The position numbers and the translations under genes are program-made. A DNA stretch of 9,176 nt from an uncultured Porphyromonadaceae bacterium (GTDB lineage Bacteria > Bacteroidota > Bacteroidia > Bacteroidales > Muribaculaceae): contig USKE01000074.1 of NCBI GenBank assembly GCA_900555165.1, positions 1 through 9,176 of the forward strand, read 5' to 3'. How positions within the stretch are numbered: position 1 is the stretch's first letter; each line of letters opens with the position of its first letter. The notes under the pieces were generated by a model. That model was not told where the DNA came from. It was given only the letters and a program-made list of their open reading frames with translations, and did not search any database. Shown here piece after piece: positions 1 through 6,412 of this stretch.

Positions 1-628
1 GGCCGTAGAGGCCGTTGAAGATGCCCAGGCCGGTCATGTCGTCGAAGGCGCCGAGTCCGGCCACGTCGCCGGGTACGCCGAGCATGAAGTCAAAGCCGTA
101 TTTCGCCACATACCATGGCGGGGCGGCCGGGTGGATGTAATATCCGGCGAAACCGATGAAGTTCACCAGCAGGAACACCAGGGCGAAGTGCAGATAGGGT
201 TTCACCTGCCCCTTGAAATAGAGGTAAAGTCCGAAGAGTATGGGCACCGGCACCCAGCAGAGGTAGAAAACTCCCCCCATGAAATCCATGAACGCCGTGC
301 GGTGCTGTGCGAAAAATTCGTTGGGTGTGAGTGTGACGCCGGCCGAGGTGATGCCGAACAGCGATTTCTCTGTCTCGTAGATGCCTTTGACGTCGACGGG
401 ATTCACCTCGTAGTTATGTACGATGTTCATCCAGTCGTATGACACGCCGAACACCACGAACGGCAGCAATGCCACAACCAGGCGCCGTGTGGTGCCGCAG
501 GCAAAGAACAGCGCGGCGACAAGCAGGCCGAGGAAGATGTGCTCGGGTCTGAGGCCCACGCACATTGCCGTCACAGCCAGCCAGATGGCCAGGGCGCAGA
601 TGGTGGTGAGTGTTTCGCGTCGTGTCAT
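1..628 (-). CDS. PAP2/AUR1-like inositol phosphorylceramide synthase, C-terminus cut off by window edge
   Basis: The frame starts at ATG 628 on the minus strand and gives 209 residues before leaving the window at base 1. It has about five hydrophobic segments (near residues 8-25, 29-45, 49-66, 115-138 and 144-165). The stretch HPAAPPWYVAKYG (166-178) resembles the APPWY...YG signature of AUR1-type PAP2 proteins. Known members of this family move a phosphoinositol head group from phosphatidylinositol to ceramide in the membrane. The histidine-containing PAP2 catalytic motifs (SRxxxxxH type) normally lie further toward the C-terminus, so they would be beyond base 1 and cannot be checked. The gene begins 12 bases after the CDP-alcohol phosphatidyltransferase stop, on the same strand. 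That order matches the inositol-lipid cluster of Bacteroides thetaiotaomicron, where an IPC synthase neighbours the PI-phosphate synthase. Family assignment is fairly secure; the exact substrate is inferred from context. Alternative: a generic PAP2 phosphatase. Confidence 0.78.
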   Translation of the reverse strand, partial: MTRRETLTTICALAIWLAVTAMCVGLRPEHIFLGLLVAALFFACGTTRRLVVALLPFVVFGVSYDWMNIVHNYEVNPVDVKGIYETEKSLFGITSAGVTLTPNEFFAQHRTAFMDFMGGVFYLCWVPVPILFGLYLYFKGQVKPYLHFALVFLLVNFIGFAGYYIHPAAPPWYVAKYGFDFMLGVPGDVAGLGAFDDMTGLGIFNGLYG

Positions 629-640
629 CGGTTTGCGGGG

Positions 641-1330
641 TTATTTGCCTTTGAGGCCGGCGCGGCACACGCCCACGCGGGCGAACGCGGTGATGTTGGC
701 GAACACGGCGATGACGGCCATGGCGATGATGAGCACCGTGATGGGGAGTGTGGTGTTGGGGCTCCACAGGCCGATAAGGCCGCATGCCAGGCAGCCGAGC
801 GATGTCACCACGACGCGTTCGGGACGCTGCATGAATCCGACCTTGCATTCCAGACCCACGCCCTCGGCGCGTGCCCTGACGTAGCTCACCATTACCGAGC
901 CGATCAGTGCCAGGAAGGTGATGAGGGCGCCGATGGTGTAGTCGTTCTCGATGAGATAGAAACTGAGCGCACCGAGCGTCAGCAGTTCGCAGTAGCGGTC
1001 GAGCACCGAGTCATAGAGCGCGCCGAAACGTGTGACCATGTTTCCGAGGCGCGCCACCTGCCCGTCGAGCATGTCGAAGAGCGAGAACAGGATGGTGACG
1101 CCGCCGGCGATGGCGATGAGGCCGTAGCCGGGGTCGCCGTTCTCATGGGCGCGTATGCCGGCGATGACGATGATCACCGCCGCGGCGATGTTGCCGAGCA
1201 GGCCGATGGTGGTGACCATGTTGGGTGTCACCCCCATGCGTATGAGCAGTTTCACGAAGGGGTTGATGACGCGGTAGATTCCCTGCTGGAGGCCGTCGCG
1301 TTCTTTCTGGTATATCTTTTTCTCGCTCAT
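641..1330 (-). CDS. CDP-alcohol phosphatidyltransferase, likely phosphatidylinositol(-phosphate) synthase
   Basis: This 229-residue integral membrane enzyme should condense a CDP-diacylglycerol-type donor with an alcohol. The family signature D-x2-DG-x2-AR-x8-G-x3-D-x3-D is complete: D86, D89-G90, A93-R94, G103, D107 and D111, the metal-binding and catalytic residues. Hydrophobic helices precede and follow it (about 38-60, 68-85, 113-145, 165-215). I chose ATG 1330 (MSEKKIYQKE) over an upstream in-frame start at 1513. The longer form adds a non-hydrophobic arginine-rich stretch lying entirely inside the preceding gene. At the chosen start, the stop TAA of the GtrA gene shares its final A with the ATG (TAATG), the pattern of translational coupling. 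Next to an AUR1-like gene, the acceptor is most likely inositol 1-phosphate, giving PI-phosphate, as in Bacteroides. The acceptor is an inference, because the motif itself does not fix it; phosphatidylglycerophosphate or another head group remains possible. Confidence 0.88.
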   Translation of the reverse strand: MSEKKIYQKERDGLQQGIYRVINPFVKLLIRMGVTPNMVTTIGLLGNIAAAVIIVIAGIRAHENGDPGYGLIAIAGGVTILFSLFDMLDGQVARLGNMVTRFGALYDSVLDRYCELLTLGALSFYLIENDYTIGALITFLALIGSVMVSYVRARAEGVGLECKVGFMQRPERVVVTSLGCLACGLIGLWSPNTTLPITVLIIAMAVIAVFANITAFARVGVCRAGLKGK

Positions 1331-1959
1331 TATGACCGTTGTTTTTTGTTCTTTTTCTTGAAGGTGATCTTGTCGACCAGGGCTATGGCATACTTGTCGA
1401 ACCGCGTGGGCACATAGACGAATGTCTTCTGCATCAGGAAATTCCACGCCAGCGACACCACAAGCGACACTGTCACGCGCGCTATGGCGAAGATGCCGTC
1501 GGGTTTTATCCACGAAACGTAGCGGTGTATCTCAAGTCCCTGCAGCAGCTGGTCGAGCGCCGTGGTGCCGCCGAGGTTGAGCACGAAACTCCCGCCCCAG
1601 ATCAGCAGATATTTCACGGCCACCGCCTTGATGGGGCAGTCCTTGGCCTGGAAGGTGAATTTGTAGTTGACGATGCAGTTGACGATGCCGCCGGCCACAA
1701 GGCCGATGGCCGTTGCCAGGAATGTGCGCAGCGGGTTGCGGTCAAGGGGCATGAACACGAAGGCATAGAACACGAAGGCTATGCCCATGTCGGTCCACGA
1801 CGCTATCTGTGACGACACAGACGAGCGCAGGAACGTGAAGATGCCCTTGCCGTGCATGAACTTGTCGGCGATGCGTGCCCAGAATCCGCGGGGTGCGGCA
1901 GCGGGCGCGGCCATGTCGCCGGCGGTTGCTGACTGGTGTTGATTGTCGTGATCGCTCAT
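1330..1959 (-). CDS. GtrA-like small membrane protein
   Basis: The product has 209 residues with four predicted membrane helices (about 52-72, 78-98, 114-134, 155-176). It has a soluble, alanine-rich N-terminal tail of about 40 residues and a lysine-rich C-terminus (KKKNKKQRS). The GtrA-family landmarks are present: NYKFTF at 98-103 after helix 2, and WNFLMQKTFVY at 172-182 after helix 4. GtrA proteins are generally linked to moving or presenting polyprenyl-linked sugars or other lipid-linked intermediates across the inner membrane, but few have a proven activity. The gene starts 9 bases after the ATP-grasp stop, and its own stop overlaps the phosphatidyltransferase start, so it belongs to the same transcript. 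In this setting a role in moving or presenting an inositol-lipid intermediate is plausible but purely inferred. No obvious Shine-Dalgarno sequence precedes the start, which is common in Bacteroidetes. Confidence 0.85.
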   Translation of the reverse strand: MSDHDNQHQSATAGDMAAPAAAPRGFWARIADKFMHGKGIFTFLRSSVSSQIASWTDMGIAFVFYAFVFMPLDRNPLRTFLATAIGLVAGGIVNCIVNYKFTFQAKDCPIKAVAVKYLLIWGGSFVLNLGGTTALDQLLQGLEIHRYVSWIKPDGIFAIARVTVSLVVSLAWNFLMQKTFVYVPTRFDKYAIALVDKITFKKKNKKQRS

Positions 1960-1968
1960 TGCCGGTTG

Positions 1969-2826
1969 TTATCTGTGCTGACGGGCCGCGGCGATCACCG
2001 CCTTGGCTATGTTTGTCGAGGCCTCGGCCCGGCATGCCGAGAACGAGGGCCAGTCGTTGAAGTCAATTATCGCGAGCGAGCCGTCTTCACCTTCGATGCA
2101 CTCGCCGCCGAAGACGGTGACGTTCAGCTCGTCGGCGGCGCGCAGGCAGAGGTCGCGCAGACGTGTCTCGAATTCACGCAGTCCGGCGTCAGCGCCTTTG
2201 GCCGGACAGCGGTGGGGTTTGTCTTCGTCGAACGGGCGGAACCACACGAAGAAGTCGGTGCCCCTTACGCCGTAGAACTTCACCAGGCGCCCCGTGAGGT
2301 GACGCGAGATGACGGCGCGCTTGAAACCGCGCAGGAAATACTCCTGAAGCACATCCTGTGCCTCGTCGGGGGTGCGCACATAGCACACATCCTCGGCATG
2401 CTGCGCGTGGAAGTCGCCGCGCTTTATCCAGCACCGGCGCATCCCCATCTTCTCAAGGCGCTTTGCCACAGCCTCGTCGGTGTCGACTATGATGCTTTCG
2501 GGGTAGGCGATGCCCGACCCGAGCAGGATGCGTGCCTGGCGCTCGCGGATGCAGTTCTCTATGCCGTAGCCCGAGTTGATCACCAGGCGCCCGGCATCCT
2601 CGGCCTGCTGGAGCAGGTCGGTCGAGCGGCGCTCGCGGCACATGTTTATGATCACGTCCTCGTCGGCCTGACCGGCGGCGAACTGTTCCTCTGAATATAT
2701 GTTGACCTCGCATCCGCGTTTGCGCAGTTGCTCGGCAACAGAATTGAGGATGGTGGCGTCGTTCCCCACATGGTTCGGTGAGAACGCGCCTGCGCGCATT
2801 ATGGCTGCTATACGTGTCTGGGCCAT
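1969..2826 (-). CDS. ATP-grasp family ligase (RimK/glutathione-synthase-like)
   Basis: The product is a soluble 285-residue protein with no signal peptide or membrane segment. I read it as an ATP-grasp enzyme. It has an N-terminal pre-ATP-grasp Rossmann-like part (about 1-100, with INSGYGIENC at 83-92). A basic nucleotide-contact segment follows, WIKRGDFHA at 133-141, then VKFYGV at 182-187 on a central strand. The C-terminal metal/ATP motif IIDFNDWPSF at 253-262 includes D255 and N257, which match the D-x-N magnesium ligands of the superfamily. Such enzymes join a carboxylate to an amine or thiol through an acyl-phosphate. I cannot tell the substrate. ATG 2826 (MAQTRIAAIM) was chosen because the 35 codons upstream to 2931 are low-complexity and overlap the likely promoter. 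It is the first gene of the operon, so a link to inositol-lipid or peptide/amine modification is suggested by position only. Confidence 0.75.
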   Translation of the reverse strand: MAQTRIAAIMRAGAFSPNHVGNDATILNSVAEQLRKRGCEVNIYSEEQFAAGQADEDVIINMCRERRSTDLLQQAEDAGRLVINSGYGIENCIRERQARILLGSGIAYPESIIVDTDEAVAKRLEKMGMRRCWIKRGDFHAQHAEDVCYVRTPDEAQDVLQEYFLRGFKRAVISRHLTGRLVKFYGVRGTDFFVWFRPFDEDKPHRCPAKGADAGLREFETRLRDLCLRAADELNVTVFGGECIEGEDGSLAIIDFNDWPSFSACRAEASTNIAKAVIAAARQHR

Positions 2827-2918
2827 CGTCGGTGGTGAGATGATTGTCGTCGGTGATAATGATATGCCTTCCGGTGCCGTGGCGGTGCGCCCCGGCGCCG
2901 TGCGTCTCAAACTTCCCG

Positions 2919-2952
2919 CAAAGTTACACAAATATTTTCAAACCCCTGCAAA
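2919..2952 (-). promoter_or_regulatory. Bacteroidetes-type promoter candidate for the ATP-grasp/GtrA/lipid operon
   Basis: Read on the minus strand, TAACTTTG (2926-2919) matches the Bacteroidetes -7 consensus TAnnTTTG exactly. A TTTG (2952-2949) lies 22 bases upstream, close to the usual spacing of the -33 element. Transcription would start near 2912 and give a leader of roughly 85 bases before the ATG at 2826. Consensus matches this short occur by chance, but it sits in the AT-rich part of the intergenic region where a promoter is expected. Confidence 0.45.
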
Positions 2953-3076
2953 TTCCCCCTTCCGAATAATCATCCCCGCTTTGCGAAAAACTGTCAGGGG
3001 AATCGCGTTGGTGGCAGGTGTGGGCGAATAAATGTGAAAAAAGTTGGGTGGTAGGGTGATAACCGGAAAAAAGTAT

Positions 3077-3084
3077 TAAATTTG
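3077..3084 (+). promoter_or_regulatory. Bacteroidetes-type -7 box candidate for the srfB-like gene
   Basis: TAAATTTG matches TAnnTTTG exactly and lies about 107 bases before the srfB-like start. I see no good TTTG -33 element at the expected spacing; the best nearby is a GTTG around 3043-3046, which is too far upstream. The predicted leader is about 100 bases long. The orientation and AT-rich setting support it; the missing -33 element lowers confidence. Confidence 0.4.
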
Positions 3085-3190
3085 CATATCTGTGAAACCG
3101 ACAGAGGCTTATGATACGTCTAACAGCAGTGTCGGGCGCCTTCTGTAAGCTGTTCCGGCCTCACCCACTGTAGAAAATAATGACCGACCG

Positions 3191-6100
3191 ATGATCACAT
3201 TCATTGCCAATACGGGGATACAGCTGTATGCGTTCCCGCTTGAAATAGATACCGCCGACGGCGAGCGCCGCTGGTTCCGCGAGCACCAGGATGCCGAGAC
3301 GGGCGACTGGATGCTTGAGATGATGCACGCCGTGAAGGGGGCTGCCGGCGCCGGGGCCACCGACGAGGAGGGGATTTACCTCTACGAGAAATCTGAGCTG
3401 ATACGCGGCGGGTATTTCGCCGGCGGAGACGGTGAGATCGACATCGAGGATCTTCGTGCCGACGGCATACAGCCTGTGGCCGAGGCGGGCAACTTCACCG
3501 ACGACGAGCAGGCGCAGTTCTTCGAGATGCATTTCGGTTCGCGCGACAGCGTGCTTGACAGTTTCGAGAACGTGTGGCTGGCGCCGCCGATGGTTTTTCG
3601 GCCGGTGGCTCGCTGCCGATGTTCTTCCGCCGCGGCAAGAACCTGTTTGATTTCGGCCCCTTCGACTGGGTGCGCCTGAAACTGATTCCGGTCAAGGATG
3701 ACCGTGGCGACGCCGCAGGTGCCGCTCCCGATGCCTCCCGTACCACCCGTGGACGCGAAAAAGGGCAGAAACGCCGCTACACAGCGCTGCTGGCGGTCGA
3801 TACCCGCACCCGTTACAACGGCGAGCGCGGCAGGCATTACGAGGCCCCGACTTTCCCCGACAACTATCAGGGAGCCATAGAGTTCGGCCTCTGCCGCAAC
3901 GAGCTGTACGTGATGGACTACTGCATGCCCAACCGCCCGTGGAGCTATGTCGACGAGTATCTGCGCGGGCTGGTGCATCCGGGCGTGCGCAACGTGGCCG
4001 AGATGCGTCTGCGCCGCGGAGCGCGCCGCCTGGCATATTCGGCCACATACATATACCTTATGAATTTCCTGGCCCGCACAGGGCTGGTTCCCGACATACG
4101 CATCTACAAAGACCGCGACGTGCGCTCTGTGGATGTGGATATGGTCATCGACGTGGGTAATTCGCGCACGACGGCGCTCCTTGTCGAAGACAACCGCAAC
4201 TTCAGCCAGGTGTCGTCACTGCGGCTGACCGACCTTACCGATCCGGTGGCCGGGAGGCCGCGCGAGGGTTCGCGCGGGGCGCTTGAGCTGACGGGATACA
4301 CCGAGCCGTTCGACATGCGGCTGGCTTTCCGCCGGGCGTCGTTCGGCGATTTCGGACTGCGCGACACGCGGCAGTTCGTCTACCCCTCGCTGGTGCGCGT
4401 GGGCGTCGAGGCCGACAGGCTTGTGCACCGCGCCACCGGGGTCGACGACCCTTCGGCCGAACCGGGCACGCAGCGCCAGACCACTTATTCGTCGCCAAAA
4501 CGCTATCTGTGGGACGGACGTCCGCAGACCGAGGAATGGCGGTTCGTGCGTCTGCCCGGCGAGACCGCCGACACCACGCTCAACCTGCCCGGACTGACCC
4601 CGTACATCACGAGCGACGGCCGCGCCACAGCCAAGGGGGACGGCGGTACGACATACCATTATTCACGCCGGTCGCTGATGACATTCGCTTTTCTGGAGAT
4701 GATGGTGCAGGCGCGCATGTTTGTAAACAGCGTCGAGCGCCGCTCGGTCGACCGGGGGCTCGGGCACGAAGAGATGCCGCGCCGCATCCGCCGCATAATC
4801 GTGACATGCCCCACGGCGATGTCGAAACTCGAGCGCGACGCCCTGGTGAAATGCGCCGACGATGCCGTGACCATGCTTGCCGGTTTTGACACCGACCCTG
4901 ACGACAACACCGCACCCCCGCGCCGCATCGAGGTGATACCCCACCGCGTCGGCGGCTACAGCGACGAGGATGATCCCTGGTTCTACGACGAGGCCACCTG
5001 CTCCCAGCTCGTCTATATCTACGGCGAGGCCGGACACAAATACAAAGGGTGCGCCTCTGAGTTCTTCCGTCTCTACGGCAAGGAGGATCCCGCCACCGGG
5101 CGCCATACGCTCACCATCGGCTCGCTCGACATCGGCGCCGGTACCTCAGACCTGATGATCAGCCGATATGACTGCGAGGCCGGCGATGTGACCACGCTCT
5201 CGCCCGAGCCGCAGTTCTACGACTCGTTCTATTTCGCCGGCGACGACATGTTGCACGGCCTCATCAAGAACTACATGCTGCTGAGCGAGACCGGCGCGTT
5301 CCGCGAGGCCCTCGGGTCGCTCGACTCGCGCGCCTACCGCCAGCTGATGAAGGATTTCTTCGGCCCCGACTATTCCGGCCAGACCGTGGGCGACCGCCGT
5401 CTGCGCCGCGACTTCAACATGCAGTATTCCGTGCCGCTGATGTACCGCATGCTTGAATTGCTCAACACCGGCAGCGACGACTGCGCCGTAACGTATGACG
5501 AGGTATTCGCCGCCAATCCGCCGGCACAGACGGTAATCGACGGTTTCAGGGCACGTACCGGCATCGACGTCACCGCCCTGCGGTGGCGGTTTGACCGCGC
5601 GCTGATGTCTAAGATGGTGCGCGGCGAGTTCGAGCCGTTGCTGAAGAAGGTGTCGACCATCATGTATGCCCATGCCTGCGACCTGGTGCTCCTGTCTGGA
5701 CGCCCGGCCTCGCTGCCCGTGATCCGCGACATCTTCCTCGACTATTATACAATCGAGCCCAACCGCCTGATCGTGCTAAACAACTGCTATGTGGGCGACT
5801 GGTATCCGTTCTCGAACAACACCGGCTACATCACCAACCCCAAGACCATCGTGGCCATGGGGGCCGTCATAGCGCACTACGCCTCAGAGCTGTCGAACCT
5901 CAACCGGTTCGTGATTAACATCGACGGCCTGAAACATAACCTGCACTCCACCGCCGACTATATCGAGGCCTCGCGCGAAGGGCAGCCCGTGGAATATTTC
6001 ATCACCCCGCAGAGTCCGTCGGGACAGCTCACGGTGTCGCGCGTGCCAACCTCTCTGCGCATCCGGCAACTGGGGATGGACTCATACCCCTCGCGCGTGC

Positions 6101-6402
6101 TCTATACGGTCGATTTCAACCGTTTCAAGATTGCCGACAGGGTGCGCCGCGTGGCGTTCCAGCAGCATGGCGAGACCCTTAACGACGCCCAGGTGATGGC
6201 TCGCGTGCAGGACGAGGTCGACCGCCTGAAGTGCCGCATGCCCTTCAGTCTTGAGATCGAGCGCAACGCCGACGATCCCGAGACCCTCGACATCGTGGCC
6301 ATCACCGACCGCAACGGGAACCCCGTCTCTGACTCGAATCTCGAGATTCATGTGCAGAGCCTCGGCGCCGACGAAGACTACTGGCTCGACACCGGCTCGT
6401 TC
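3191..6402 (+). CDS. SrfB-family protein with actin/Hsp70-like ATPase motifs, interrupted by a frameshift and joined to foreign DNA at its 3' end
   Basis: Reading from ATG 3191 (MITFIANTGIQLYAF) in one frame to about 3592, then in the neighbouring frame to about 6400, gives a continuous protein of about 1071 residues. It looks like the large SrfB ('virulence factor SrfB') family of Bacteroidetes and enterobacteria. Three nucleotide-binding motifs of the actin/Hsp70 superfamily are visible in corrected numbering. Phosphate-1 is VIDVGNSRTT (319-328), phosphate-2 is LDIGAGTSDL (646-655), and an adenosine-like LLSGRPASLP sits near 834-843. The family is therefore probably a cytoplasmic ATPase or chaperone-like protein; its job is not established. 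In enterobacteria srfB lies with srfA and srfC, but here neither partner can be seen. The GTG start at 3574 in the second frame has no support, because its first residues only bridge the frameshift. The reading passes in frame into a carboxylase near 6391-6412, so the natural stop codon is absent. Family call is good; function is unknown. Confidence 0.75.
3588..3600 (+). other. apparent 1-base deletion (frameshift) in the srfB-like gene
   Basis: Upstream codons run ...GCG CCG CCG ATG GTT TTT CGG, after which the frame gives about 28 unrelated residues and a stop at 3679. One base earlier, the frame reads GGT TTT TCG GCC GGT GGC and continues as good protein for more than 900 codons. Adding one G (ATG GGT TTT TCG) or one T (ATG GTT TTT TCG) in the GG-TTTTT run restores APPMxFSAGGSLPMFF. 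A homopolymer sequencing or assembly error is the simplest explanation; a real mutation is possible. No classic X-XXY-YYZ slippery heptamer is present, so programmed frameshifting is unlikely. Confidence 0.8.
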
Positions 6403-6412
6403 GAGGAGATCG
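6391..6412 (+). other. probable chimeric join, Bacteroidales srfB to Bifidobacterium-like accD
   Basis: The peptide changes from SrfB-like (ending near DEDYWLDTGSF) to the carboxyltransferase motif GSFEEIGRFRGGDINGG with no stop or start codon between. Carboxyltransferase beta subunits of actinobacteria normally carry a D-x-GSFxEIGRF segment preceded by about 60-70 further N-terminal residues, which are missing here. Both parents could share a short run such as GGCTCGTTCGAG (6394-6405), which would let an assembler or a recombination event cross over in frame. ATA isoleucine codons occur several times upstream (for example in the reading near 4795 and 5869), but I found none in frame downstream. 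The exact base cannot be fixed from the sequence alone. Confidence 0.82.

Larger units (their letters stand above)
2827..3190. other. divergent intergenic region between the lipid operon and the srfB-like gene
   Basis: This 364-bp stretch separates the minus-strand operon from the plus-strand srfB-like gene. It is noticeably richer in A and T between about 2910 and 3110 than the genes on either side. It carries a minus-strand TAACTTTG box and a plus-strand TAAATTTG box, described separately. A 20-codon open frame on the plus strand (3111-3173, ATG ATA CGT to TAG) follows an AGAGG-like sequence, but I cannot support it as a gene. I see no convincing terminator hairpin, riboswitch fold or RNA gene. 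The pair CCCCTG/CAGGGG about 50 bases apart looks coincidental. Confidence 0.7.

Noticed and set aside
539..1417. 292-codon open frame on the plus strand
   Set aside because: It lies opposite the phosphatidyltransferase, which has a complete catalytic motif. Its His/Asp/Glu-rich product looks like an antisense shadow.
1331..1513. Longer start for the phosphatidyltransferase at 1513
   Set aside because: The extra N-terminus is arginine-rich nonsense inside the GtrA gene; the TAATG-coupled start at 1330 fits the family.
2943..3001. CCCCTG/CAGGGG inverted pair as a terminator or RNA element
   Set aside because: The arms are short and about 50 bases apart with no T tract, so chance is the better explanation.
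3111..3173. 20-codon leader peptide gene
   Set aside because: It is too short to support by itself, with no regulatory codon run or hairpin; kept only as an observation.
3588..3600. Programmed -1 ribosomal frameshift in srfB
   Set aside because: The run GGTTTTTC is not a standard slippery heptamer and no stimulatory structure is evident; a lost base in a homopolymer is simpler.
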